Assembly: GCA_029864785.1 (NCBI GenBank)
Contig: JAOTST010000024.1
Span: forward strand, 1 to 10,508
Source of the DNA: Chromatiales bacterium
GTDB taxonomy: Bacteria; Pseudomonadota; Gammaproteobacteria; Thiohalomonadales; Thiohalomonadaceae
Length of the DNA: 10,508 bases
Direction: 5' to 3'
Positions 1 through 6,774 of the stretch are shown in pieces. Below the pieces are notes generated by a model. That model was not told the DNA's origin, ran no database searches, and was given only the letters and a program-made list of their open reading frames with translations. Each line of letters begins with the position of its first letter. Position 1 is the stretch's first letter. Made by a program: the position numbers and the translations under genes.

Positions 1-366
<366 letters not shown>

Positions 367-396
367 TCATTCTAGACCTGAACAGAACAAAGCTCC

Positions 397-426
397 ATCT
401 TATCGCCCACAAATAAATGGTGCCAA
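397..426 (-). promoter_or_regulatory. Probable sigma-70 promoter of nifJ
   Basis: Read on the minus strand, TTGGCA (426-421) and TAAGAT (402-397) are separated by 18 bases, upstream of nifJ with a predicted leader of roughly 57 bases. Each hexamer is only a moderate match to TTGACA and TATAAT. The support comes from comparison: the promoter at 6398-6427 has the same two hexamers, the same 18-base spacing and the same CCATT following the -35. That repetition is hard to explain by chance. The -35 is embedded in the inverted repeat at 421-433, so a repressor bound there would block polymerase. Confidence 0.6.
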
Positions 427-433
427 AATGGCA
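416..433. promoter_or_regulatory. Operator-like inverted repeat over the nifJ -35
   Basis: TGCCA (421-425) and TGGCA (429-433) form a perfect 5-bp inverted repeat with a 3-base centre (AAA). The left flank continues as AATGG, giving AATGGTGCCA at 416-425, identical to the inner part of the left arm of the large palindrome at 6376-6418. It overlaps the -35 of the nifJ promoter and lies about 95 bases upstream of the binding-protein start, so one bound protein could act on both divergent units. A run of seven T (434-440) follows the repeat on the plus strand, so a weak terminator-like hairpin is an alternative reading, but a 5-bp stem is short for that. Confidence 0.5.
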
Positions 434-527
434 TTTTTTTGTGGTTACTTGGTGAAGATAATATTAGTATTCGTAGGTGATTTAAATTCCACACTGAAAA
501 CTGGATAATCTAGGAGAAGCAAGAAAA

Positions 528-1676
528 ATGAGAATTAATAAGAAGAGTGTTACAGCTATTGCTGCAGCGGTTGGTATATCAGTTGCAAGTAGCCTTGCTA
601 CGGCGGCAAATACCATCAAAATCGGTACATTTCTAGCGGTAACCGGCCCCGCATCCTTTCTGGGCGATCCTGAATTAAAGACATTGCAGATGTACATTGA
701 CTCTATCAACGCAGATGGTGGTATTGATGGTCGAAAAGTGGAGTTGTTTCACTACGACACCGGCGGTAAAGCCAAAGAGGCAGTTAAATTCGCCAAGCGC
801 CTGATCAAGAAAGATCGCGTTGATGTGATTGTTGGTGGCTCAACCTCTGGCTCAACCATGTCGGTTATCCCGCTCGCTGAAAAGAACCACATTCCCTTTA
901 TCTCCCTTGCCGGTTCTGTAAAAATTATCGACCCTGTTAAAAAATGGGTCTTCAAAACACCTCATACTGATCGAATGGCAGCGGCCAAAATCTTTGAAGA
1001 TATGAAAAAGCGCGGCATCTCCAAGGTCGCCCTGATTAGCGGTAATGGCGGCTTCGGTAAGTCAGGACGTGGCCAATCACTGGCACTAGCACCCAACTAT
1101 GGAATTAGCGTGGTTGCTGATGAGTCATATGGTAAAAAAGATACCGACATGACTACCCAGTTGACCAAAATCCGTAACAGCAATGCTGAGGCAATTCTTA
1201 ACTTTGGCTTTGGTTCAGGCCCCGCCATTGTCACCAAAAATATACGCCAGCTAGGTATTAAGCTTCCCCTCTATCAATCACACGGCGTTGCATCAAAAAA
1301 ATATATTGAGTTAGCTGGCAGCGCCGCCGAGGGTGTTCGTCTACCGGCGGCAGCACTATTGGTTGCATCAAGCCTGAGCAATAGCGATCCACAAAAACAG
1401 GTATTGCTCGACTATAAAAATCGCTTTGAAGCGAAGCATGGTTCGGTATCGACCTTTGGTGGTCACGCCTATGACGGTCTGTTGATGGCTCTTCAAGCCA
1501 TTGATCGCGCCAACTCAACCGATAAGAAAAAGGTTCGCGCTGAGATTGAAAAGACAGCCAACTTTATTGGCACCGGTGGCGTATTTAACATGAGCCCATC
1601 CAATCACCTCGGTCTTGGGCTTGATGCGTTTAAAATGCTAGAGATCAAGAACGGTAACTGGACTATCGTTAAGTAG
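528..1676 (+). CDS. ABC transporter periplasmic substrate-binding protein (LivJ/LivK type, Peripla_BP_6 fold)
   Basis: This 382-residue protein starts at an ATG preceded by AGGAG (512-516 region). It has a classic signal peptide: a basic start (MRINKKS), a hydrophobic stretch and an Ala-x-Ala site at 24-26, so the mature periplasmic protein should begin near residue 27. The mature part opens with IKIGTFLAVTGPASFLGD, typical of type I periplasmic binding proteins of the branched-chain/aromatic amino acid family. Other landmarks are VDVIVGGSTSGSTMSVIPLA (near 100-117), where ligand-contacting Ser/Thr residues usually lie, and FGGHAYDGLLMALQAI towards the C-terminus. It captures the ligand and delivers it to the LivH/LivM-type permeases encoded next. 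Members of this family bind Leu/Ile/Val, but also aromatic amino acids, benzoates and arylacetates. The neighbours paaK and iorA favour an aromatic ligand; this is inference. No convincing sigma-70 promoter was found between 434 and 527, only AT-rich candidates such as TAATAT at 459-464. Confidence 0.93.
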   Translation: MRINKKSVTAIAAAVGISVASSLATAANTIKIGTFLAVTGPASFLGDPELKTLQMYIDSINADGGIDGRKVELFHYDTGGKAKEAVKFAKRLIKKDRVDVIVGGSTSGSTMSVIPLAEKNHIPFISLAGSVKIIDPVKKWVFKTPHTDRMAAAKIFEDMKKRGISKVALISGNGGFGKSGRGQSLALAPNYGISVVADESYGKKDTDMTTQLTKIRNSNAEAILNFGFGSGPAIVTKNIRQLGIKLPLYQSHGVASKKYIELAGSAAEGVRLPAAALLVASSLSNSDPQKQVLLDYKNRFEAKHGSVSTFGGHAYDGLLMALQAIDRANSTDKKKVRAEIEKTANFIGTGGVFNMSPSNHLGLGLDAFKMLEIKNGNWTIVK

Positions 1677-1683
1677 CTTATTG

Positions 1684-1701
1684 AGCCCTCTCGTTAGGGC
1701 T
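1684..1701 (+). other. Small hairpin just after the binding-protein stop codon
   Basis: AGCCCT (1684-1689) and AGGGCT (1696-1701) form a perfect 6-bp stem with a 6-base loop, 7 bases after the TAG. No T run follows, so it is not a terminator on its own. It could protect the 3' end of the binding-protein message, as hairpins do in other importer operons where the binding protein is made in excess. Confidence 0.4.
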
Positions 1702-1711
1702 ATCTAAATCA

Positions 1712-1756
1712 GGGAGGCAGTCGATGGCAAGCTCATTGATGCCTCCCAAATTTTTT
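1712..1756 (+). terminator. Terminator/attenuator-like hairpin between binding protein and permease
   Basis: GGGAGGCA (1712-1719) pairs perfectly with TGCCTCCC (1740-1747). After one bulged base an inner helix can form between 1721-1726 and 1734-1739, containing one G-T wobble. The stem is followed by AAATTTTTT (1748-1756), the arrangement of a Rho-independent terminator. It lies inside the operon, so partial termination would make binding-protein message more abundant than permease message, a common need in ABC importers. The left arm also contains the only good Shine-Dalgarno sequence in the gap (GGGAGG), so folding would also hide a ribosome site. Confidence 0.65.
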
Positions 1757-1762
1757 GTGTAA
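1724..1762 (+). CDS. Possible 12-codon leader ORF ending 2 bases before the permease start
   Basis: ATG at 1724 follows GGGAGG (1712-1717) with 6 bases between, an excellent ribosome site. The frame reads MASSLMPPKFFV and stops with TAA at 1760-1762, leaving only two bases before the ATG of the next gene at 1765. The permease itself has no visible ribosome site (its upstream bases are TTTTTTGTGTAACC). The simplest reading is a leader peptide whose translation opens the hairpin at 1712-1756 and couples translation into the permease. The peptide has no notable codon run that would sense an amino acid. Twelve codons can arise by chance; the ribosome site and stop position are the main support. 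Confidence 0.35.
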   Translation: MASSLMPPKFFV

Positions 1763-1764
1763 CC

Positions 1765-2646
1765 ATGTTTGATCAAATTCTACAGTTTCTAATTACCGGA
1801 CTGACCACTGGGGCAATCTATGCACTTGTGGCTCTCGGGTTTACCATTATCTACAACGCCTCTGATGTGGTGAATTTTGCACAGGGCGAATTTGTCATGA
1901 TGGGGGCAATGAGTACCGTATTTCTCGCCGCAGGTGACAATGGCCTACCAACGCCTCTGGCCGCCACCCTTTCGGTTGTGCTGGTGATCTGTGTCGGTAT
2001 TTTTTTACAACGCTTTGCCATTGCTCCGGCTCGTGGCGCATCGGTTGTAACGACCATCATCATCACCATTGGCGCCTCTATATTTCTACGCGGCCTCGCA
2101 CTGGTTGTGTGGGGAAAAGATATCCACGGCATGACTCCCTTTTCGGGAGAGACCCCTATCCATATCGGTCAGGCGACACTGCTCCCGCAAAATATCTGGG
2201 TCATGGGCGGCACCGCCGTTATGGTGCTTGCTGTCCACTATTTCTTCCACTACACCATGCAGGGAAAAGCCATTCTCGCCTGTTCATATAATCGTGATGC
2301 GGCAAGTTTAATGGGAATCAATGTTGGCCTGATGATGATGGTAGCCTACGGTCTATCGGCTCTGTTGGGCGCAATGGCGGGCATTCTGGTCGCACCCATT
2401 TCGTTTACCTCATACGATGCCGGAGTCATGTTAGGTCTAAAGGGTTTCTCCGCCGCGATTCTTGGAGGGATGGGCAACCCCATGGGGGCTGTTGTCGGCG
2501 GGCTTCTGCTGGGACTCATTGAGTCACTTTCAGCCGGTCTAATCTCATCTGGTTATAAAGATGCCATCGGTTTTATTATTCTGCTACTGGTGCTCTTTAT
2601 CCGTCCCAGCGGCCTGATGGGCAAACGCTCATCTGACAGGGTCTAG
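1765..2646 (+). CDS. livH: ABC transporter permease, LivH type
   Basis: This 293-residue, highly hydrophobic inner-membrane protein is of the usual length for LivH. It opens with the family pattern LITGLTTGAIYALVALGFTI (9-28), followed by NASDVVNFAQGEFVMMGA (31-48). Near the C-terminus are the cytoplasmic coupling region AYGLSALLGAMAGILVAPI (194-212) and the glycine-rich segment GLKGFSAAILGGMGNPMGA (224-242), where the permease is thought to contact the ATPase. It forms the membrane channel with the LivM-type partner that follows 4 bases later. Its start has no Shine-Dalgarno sequence but sits 2 bases after the stop of a possible leader ORF (1724-1762), suggesting coupled translation. Substrate is not set by this subunit, so the symbol denotes family, not proven leucine transport. 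Confidence 0.93.
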   Translation: MFDQILQFLITGLTTGAIYALVALGFTIIYNASDVVNFAQGEFVMMGAMSTVFLAAGDNGLPTPLAATLSVVLVICVGIFLQRFAIAPARGASVVTTIIITIGASIFLRGLALVVWGKDIHGMTPFSGETPIHIGQATLLPQNIWVMGGTAVMVLAVHYFFHYTMQGKAILACSYNRDAASLMGINVGLMMMVAYGLSALLGAMAGILVAPISFTSYDAGVMLGLKGFSAAILGGMGNPMGAVVGGLLLGLIESLSAGLISSGYKDAIGFIILLLVLFIRPSGLMGKRSSDRV

Positions 2647-2650
2647 AAAG

Positions 2651-3634
2651 ATGAATCGCTTGAGAGGCCCTATTATTCTTGCAGCCATACTCGTTGCCCT
2701 GCCACTTCTATTTCCTGATAACTACTTTGTAACCGTCGTAGTAACCACGGCAGTCCTTCACGCGATACTCGCTATTAGTCTAAATCTACTCATGGGCTAT
2801 GCTGGACAAATTTCACTGGGACACGCTGCATTCTTTGGCATTGGAGCCTACAGTTCCGCTATCCTGACTACTCAACACCGCTTGGATCCGCTTCTAGCCA
2901 TCGCAGCGGGTATGTTGATCACCGGTACCATCGCATTTCTCATCGCACGCCCAATATTACGCCTAAAGGGACACTATCTAGCCATGGCAACGCTCGGCTT
3001 TGGGATTATCATCTCAATTATTTTGGTACAAGCAGGGCACTTCACCGGAGGTCCCGATGGACTCGGAGATATTCCTAAATTAGTGATATTCGGTTGGGCG
3101 GTTGAGAGTGACTTTCACTGGTACATCGTCATGTCGACCATACTGATACTGGTTGTCTGGCTGGTTAACAATCTCATCGACTCTCGCAGTGGCCGAGCAC
3201 TACGCGCACTGCACGGCTCTGAAATTGCCGCAGAGATGATGGGCATTAACACCACTGCCGTAAAGAGTGCCATTTTTGTTCTATCGGCACTGATCGCGTC
3301 CTTTGCCGGAAGCCTTTTTGCCCATCAACAGAGTTTTATCAGCCCCGACTCATTTAGCTTTTTCTTCTCAATTGAGCTGGTAACAATGGTCGTATTGGGA
3401 GGGCTGGCATCAACCTATGGTGCTATTTTTGGTGCGCTGGTACTCACCTTCCTTCCTGAACTGTTGGTAGTATTTGAAGATTATGAGGTGATGGTCTTCG
3501 GCGCGATATTAATGGCGATGATGATCTTCATGCCGCAAGGACTCTTTGTTGGTTTTGAAAAACTGGCACAACGGCTCTATCGTAAGTTTTTTGCATCCCA
3601 AACAATCGATAAGGAGCAGCGTGATGTTGCTTAA
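2651..3634 (+). CDS. livM: ABC transporter permease, LivM type
   Basis: This is a 327-residue inner-membrane protein with the LivM signature LLMGYAGQISLGHAAFFGIG (46-65), followed by further hydrophobic segments and the usual GGPDGLGDIP loop, then a C-terminal coupling region around SGRALRALHGSEIAAEMMGI. It pairs with the LivH-type subunit to form the channel. The start follows the livH stop by 4 bases, with AGGG at 2638-2641 as a modest ribosome site inside the end of livH. Its last 11 bases overlap the start of the first ATPase gene, which fits translational coupling. Nothing in it is truncated or odd. Confidence 0.93.
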   Translation: MNRLRGPIILAAILVALPLLFPDNYFVTVVVTTAVLHAILAISLNLLMGYAGQISLGHAAFFGIGAYSSAILTTQHRLDPLLAIAAGMLITGTIAFLIARPILRLKGHYLAMATLGFGIIISIILVQAGHFTGGPDGLGDIPKLVIFGWAVESDFHWYIVMSTILILVVWLVNNLIDSRSGRALRALHGSEIAAEMMGINTTAVKSAIFVLSALIASFAGSLFAHQQSFISPDSFSFFFSIELVTMVVLGGLASTYGAIFGALVLTFLPELLVVFEDYEVMVFGAILMAMMIFMPQGLFVGFEKLAQRLYRKFFASQTIDKEQRDVA

Positions 3635-4430
3635 AGTTGAGGGTCTTCTCAAATCATTTGGTGGTGTGACCGCTATCGCCGACCTCAATTTTGAGGTTCC
3701 CGAGGGTGTCGTCTATTCTGTAATAGGCCCCAATGGCGCGGGCAAGACCACCCTGTTCAATATGCTCTCGGGAATCTATCTTCCCGATGAGGGAAGCGTC
3801 ACCCTCAACGGTCGAAACATTGTCGGATTGGCACCCTATAAAATAGCCCGTTGTGGCGTTTCTCGTACCTTTCAAAATCTACAGATATTTTTCAATATGA
3901 GTGTCTTGGAAAATGTTCTTGTGGGCTGTCACCTGCGCATTAAAGAAAACTTTATCTCTACAGCACTACGTCTACCCCTGAGCATGCGAGAGGAGAAAAA
4001 GGCTCGACAGTGGGCCATCGACGCTCTCCACTTCTGCGGTCTTGAAAAATATATTAACAGCCCCTCTGATGCGCTCTCATACGGTGTTCTTAAGCGTATG
4101 GAGATTGCACGCGCCCTGGCTATGAAGCCAAACATCATCATGATGGATGAGCCCGCAGCCGGTCTGAACGATACCGAAACAGCAGAGATGCTCTCACTGA
4201 TTCGACGCATCAGTGAGAGCGGAATTACCGTGTTATTGGTAGAACACAATATGCATCTGGTTATGCAGGTCTCCGACAGAATACTGGTGCTCGATTATGG
4301 CAGCCGACTCGCCGAGGGGACGACCCACGAGATTCAGAACAATCCGCAGGTTATCGCGGCCTATCTTGGTAGCGATACAACTACTGCGGGTGCTGATGTT
4401 AAGGCGGGAGGAAATCACTATGCCGTCTGA
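3624..4430 (+). CDS. livG: ABC transporter ATP-binding protein, LivG type
   Basis: The start is placed at ATG 3624 (MLLKVEGLLKSFGGV), not at an upstream in-frame ATG at 3546, because AAGGAG (3611-3616) sits just before it and the conserved family sequence begins here. The result is 268 residues. Walker A is GPNGAGKT (35-42), the Q-loop is RTFQNLQ (81-87), the signature is LSYGVLKR (151-158), Walker B is IIMMDEP (171-177) and the switch histidine is H208 in VEHNM. The signature departs from LSGGQ, but LivG proteins normally have a Tyr-Gly form. The motif PAAGLN (177-182) after Walker B is typical of LivG. It powers import from the cytoplasmic face together with LivF. It overlaps livM by 11 bases upstream and livF by 11 bases downstream. 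The last 18 residues are a polar tail beyond the usual family end. Confidence 0.94.
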   Translation: MLLKVEGLLKSFGGVTAIADLNFEVPEGVVYSVIGPNGAGKTTLFNMLSGIYLPDEGSVTLNGRNIVGLAPYKIARCGVSRTFQNLQIFFNMSVLENVLVGCHLRIKENFISTALRLPLSMREEKKARQWAIDALHFCGLEKYINSPSDALSYGVLKRMEIARALAMKPNIIMMDEPAAGLNDTETAEMLSLIRRISESGITVLLVEHNMHLVMQVSDRILVLDYGSRLAEGTTHEIQNNPQVIAAYLGSDTTTAGADVKAGGNHYAV

Positions 4431-5172
4431 ATCGTTAACCTCCTCACACGCAAATTCAGAGACCCTTCTTACAGTTGCTAACCTCTCTAGTCGCTATGGT
4501 CCGGTGGAGGTTTTATACGATGTCTCTCTCGAAATAAAAACAGGTGAACTGGTCGCCATCGTTGGCGCCAATGGTGCGGGTAAAACAACCCTGTTACGTA
4601 CCCTATCTGGACTGCATCGTAGTCAGGCCGGGGCGATAACATTTGCAGATAGAGATATCACAAACAGCTCTGCACATAGCACTGTTCATGCAGGAATGTG
4701 CCACGTACCTGAAGGACGTCAGGTCTTCGCCCCCTTAAGTGTCGATGACAATCTTCGCTTGGGCGCTTATGCCCTGCGCAAAGAGAGCCAATGGGTTGAA
4801 GCTGAAATGGAAAATGTCTATAGCCTCTTTCCTATCCTTAAAGAGAAATATCAGCAAGAGGCTGGGACTTTATCGGGCGGGCAACAGCAGATGTTGGCGA
4901 TTGGACGAGCATTACTAGGACGTCCTAAGCTGTTACTACTGGATGAACCATCCATGGGACTTGCGCCACTACTAGTTGAGGATATCTTCCGCATTATTCG
5001 GGAGCTCAATGCCAAGGGAGTTACCATCTTATTGGTTGAGCAGAATGCACGCATGGCGTTGGCAGTAGCCGATCGCGGTTATGTGCTGGAGACGGGACGC
5101 ATCATTACATCCGCCCCTGCAAAAGAGTTACTCAATGATGAGGCGGTAAGAAAGGCTTATTTGGGCTATTAA
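4420..5172 (+). CDS. livF: ABC transporter ATP-binding protein, LivF type
   Basis: The start is placed at ATG 4420 (MPSESLTSSHANSE), preceded by GGGAGG at 4406-4411 and overlapping the end of livG by 11 bases; an in-frame ATG at 4297 would lie deep within livG and is unlikely. The product has 250 residues: Walker A GANGAGKT (49-56), Q-loop region PEGRQVF (97-103), signature LSGGQ (151-155), Walker B LLLLDEP (171-177) and VEQN at 206-209, where a glutamine replaces the switch histidine as is usual in LivF. The first 15-18 residues are a Ser/Thr-rich extension compared with typical LivF of about 235 residues, with no later start codon to remove it. It forms a heterodimer with LivG to energise import. 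Confidence 0.94.
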   Translation: MPSESLTSSHANSETLLTVANLSSRYGPVEVLYDVSLEIKTGELVAIVGANGAGKTTLLRTLSGLHRSQAGAITFADRDITNSSAHSTVHAGMCHVPEGRQVFAPLSVDDNLRLGAYALRKESQWVEAEMENVYSLFPILKEKYQQEAGTLSGGQQQMLAIGRALLGRPKLLLLDEPSMGLAPLLVEDIFRIIRELNAKGVTILLVEQNARMALAVADRGYVLETGRIITSAPAKELLNDEAVRKAYLGY

Positions 5173-5196
5173 CGCGTAAAAAAACGGGAAAAGAGT

Positions 5197-6345
5197 ATGT
5201 ATATCGAACAGATCATGTCACGCAATATCGATAGTGTTACCGGTGAGATGAAACTCAGCCACGCTTCACATTTAATGCAGGAGAAGGGGCGACGTTTTCT
5301 ACCCGTTATTGATGAACACAATCAACTGCAAGGATTGCTAACCCATAAAGAGATCGCACAGGCTGAACCCTCTGCAATCACTACGCTATCGGTTGGTGAA
5401 GTGAACTACCTGATGTCGACACTGCGAGTCGCCAATGTGATGCTCAAAGAGGTGATAACCTGTAGTCCTCATATGCTCATTGAAGAGGCTGGCCAACTGA
5501 TGCGCCAGAAGAAAATCAGCTCTCTGCCCGTAGTTGTGGCCAATAAACTGGTGGGCATCATTACCGATGATGACATTCTCGACTTTTTTCTTGATATCAC
5601 TGGCTGTACCCTTAAAGACACCGCACGTATCGCCATTCATCTAAGTGATGAACGGGGAATGTTAGGGCAGCTTCTTGATGATATCACTGCACTGGGCGGC
5701 TATATTGCCACGGTCATATCACCCTACTCTAAAGATGCGTCAGGTAAGCGCACCGTTATATTAAGATTTAGTTCAGAAGATCCCGAGGCGATAGATAACG
5801 CCTTGCGCAGCAAAGGTTATGAGATCGTAACAGAGCAGATGCCCCTTGATAGTCACCCAACCGAAAATGAGCCGTCGCAGGATCCCAAACCTTCACTATC
5901 TAAACATGGCGAACCGCCGACGCCATCCGAAATAGGGAGCTGGATGCACCGTAATGACCGCTTTATACAACAGCTAGGCGTTGAGCTTATCAAGGTGCAA
6001 CCCGGTTATGCACAGACCCGAATGGAGGTGCGCGAAGATATGCTCAACGCTATCGATATTGCCCAAGGTGGAACAACCTTTACACTCGCTGATTTTACCT
6101 TTGCGTTGGCATCCAATTCGCATGGAACCGTCGCTGTAGCTCTCAATGCACAGATCAATTTTTCAGCTCCGGCTCTCAAGGGCGATCAACTGATCGCCAC
6201 CGCTCAAGAGATTAACGGCGGCAAACGTACAGGACTCTATTCGGTTGAAGTCAGAAAGAGTGATGAGACGCTGGTAGCCTTCTTTACTGGAACTGTTTTC
6301 CGACGCGACGACTCGCTTTTAGAGTGGATGAAACCCGTTAAATAG
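5197..6345 (+). CDS. CBS-pair + ACT-like + PaaI-type hotdog thioesterase fusion protein
   Basis: This 382-residue cytoplasmic protein appears to hold three modules. Residues 1-55 and 76-133 are two CBS motifs (MSRNIDSV...FLPVIDE...GLLTHKEI and MLKEVITCS...SSLPVV...GIITDDDIL), which usually bind adenine nucleotides. Residues 143-213 look like an ACT domain (ARIAIHLSDERGMLGQLLDD...GGYI). A Pro/Glu/Ser-rich linker (214-245) leads to a hotdog domain (250-375) of the PaaI family: MLNAIDIAQGGTTFTLADF followed by ASNSHGTVAVALNAQINF. In PaaI, Asn, His and Asp act in cleaving hydroxyphenylacetyl-CoA-type thioesters; here N284 and D299 are kept but the His position is Q290. It starts 24 bases after livF with a weak GGGAA ribosome site, so it is probably in the same transcript. 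A likely role is a nucleotide- and amino acid-controlled arylacyl-CoA thioesterase, or a sensor that lost catalysis. Domain calls are from pattern recognition; the exact function is inference. Confidence 0.82.
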   Translation: MYIEQIMSRNIDSVTGEMKLSHASHLMQEKGRRFLPVIDEHNQLQGLLTHKEIAQAEPSAITTLSVGEVNYLMSTLRVANVMLKEVITCSPHMLIEEAGQLMRQKKISSLPVVVANKLVGIITDDDILDFFLDITGCTLKDTARIAIHLSDERGMLGQLLDDITALGGYIATVISPYSKDASGKRTVILRFSSEDPEAIDNALRSKGYEIVTEQMPLDSHPTENEPSQDPKPSLSKHGEPPTPSEIGSWMHRNDRFIQQLGVELIKVQPGYAQTRMEVREDMLNAIDIAQGGTTFTLADFTFALASNSHGTVAVALNAQINFSAPALKGDQLIATAQEINGGKRTGLYSVEVRKSDETLVAFFTGTVFRRDDSLLEWMKPVK

Positions 6346-6375
6346 AGGCAGAAAACCATAAAAAAGAGTCTCTGC

Positions 6376-6418
6376 AAATATTGGTAATGGTGCCATATTG
6401 GCACCATTACCAATATTT
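6376..6418. repeat. 43-bp perfect palindrome, probable operator of the toxin-antitoxin genes
   Basis: A left arm at 6376-6395 (AAATATTGGTAATGGTGCCA) is perfectly complementary to a right arm at 6399-6418, around a 3-base centre TAT. All 20 pairs match. The right arm contains the -35 of the promoter at 6398-6427, so a dimeric regulator bound here would repress. The nearest candidate is the ribbon-helix-helix antitoxin encoded 36 bases downstream, since such antitoxins bind palindromes at their own promoters. In RNA it would make a very stable hairpin that could end the upstream transcript, but no T run follows, so classical termination is unlikely. Its core recurs before nifJ at 416-433. Confidence 0.8.
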
Positions 6419-6427
6419 ATGTAAGAT
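6398..6427 (+). promoter_or_regulatory. Probable sigma-70 promoter of the toxin-antitoxin pair
   Basis: TTGGCA (6398-6403) and TAAGAT (6422-6427) are 18 bases apart, about 26 bases before the antitoxin ATG. Hexamers and spacing are the same as in the nifJ promoter at 397-426. The -35 lies in the right arm of the palindrome, as expected for an autorepressed promoter. Because paaK and iorA follow on the same strand with short gaps and no terminator seen, this promoter may also feed them. Confidence 0.6.
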
Positions 6428-6453
6428 AGTCCCACACTGATATTGAGGAAATT

Positions 6454-6774
6454 ATGCCCAGCACTGTACAACGGTTACTGGCCACACTACCCGAAGAGAA
6501 AAAAGAGGCACGTATCGCCGTGCGTGTTCCCCTTCAGGTTAAAGAAGTGATCGATACCGCAGCCGAAATGGTCGGCGCAACCTCTAATCAATTTATGGCT
6601 CAAGCAGCCTATCAAGCAGCTCAAGAACTTATCGAGCGTGAACGCATTGTGCAGCTATGCACCGAAGATACCGAACAGTTTCTTGCTCTTCTCGATAACC
6701 CCCCTGCACCAACCAAGACATTAAAACAGGCCGTTAAACATTTCAAAGAGTCACTATCCAATGCTAAAAATTGA
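6454..6774 (+). CDS. DUF1778 / TacA-like ribbon-helix-helix antitoxin
   Basis: This 106-residue protein has the layout of a DUF1778 antitoxin. The stretch ARIAVRVPLQVKEVIDTAA (19-37) is the DNA-binding beta strand and first helix, and ATSNQFMAQAAYQAAQELI (42-60) continues the ribbon-helix-helix fold. The C-terminal part, EDTEQFLALLDNPPAPTKTL (71-90), matches the family region that wraps and neutralises the partner acetyltransferase. GAGGAA at 6445-6450 provides a close-spaced ribosome site. The reading frame overlaps the toxin by 14 bases, the usual antitoxin-first order with coupled translation. With its partner it probably represses the promoter at 6398-6427 by binding the palindrome there. 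The family call is firm; which sequence it binds is inferred from position. Confidence 0.9.
   Translation: MPSTVQRLLATLPEEKKEARIAVRVPLQVKEVIDTAAEMVGATSNQFMAQAAYQAAQELIERERIVQLCTEDTEQFLALLDNPPAPTKTLKQAVKHFKESLSNAKN

Noticed and set aside
416..433. TGGCAC in the shared motifs as a sigma-54 (-24) element
   Set aside because: The matching -12 element is missing: the expected TTGC position reads ATTT before nifJ and CCAA before the antitoxin. The sigma-70 style pair with 18-base spacing fits both sites better.
3546..3623. Upstream in-frame ATG giving a longer LivG (294 residues)
   Set aside because: The extra 26 residues lie within livM, have no family resemblance, and the ATG at 3624 has AAGGAG in place and starts the conserved sequence.
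4074..4097. Non-canonical ABC signature LSYGVLKR in LivG as a sign of a dead ATPase
   Set aside because: LivG-type ATPases normally carry a Tyr-Gly variant of the signature, and Walker A, Walker B and the switch His are intact.
4297..4419. Upstream in-frame ATG giving a longer LivF (291 residues)
   Set aside because: It lies deep inside livG, adds Arg-rich shadow sequence, and the ATG at 4420 has GGGAGG before it.
6348..6375. GCAGA...TCTGC as a terminator after the CBS-ACT-thioesterase gene
   Set aside because: Only 5 pairs with an 18-base loop and no T run; the adjacent large palindrome is the meaningful structure.
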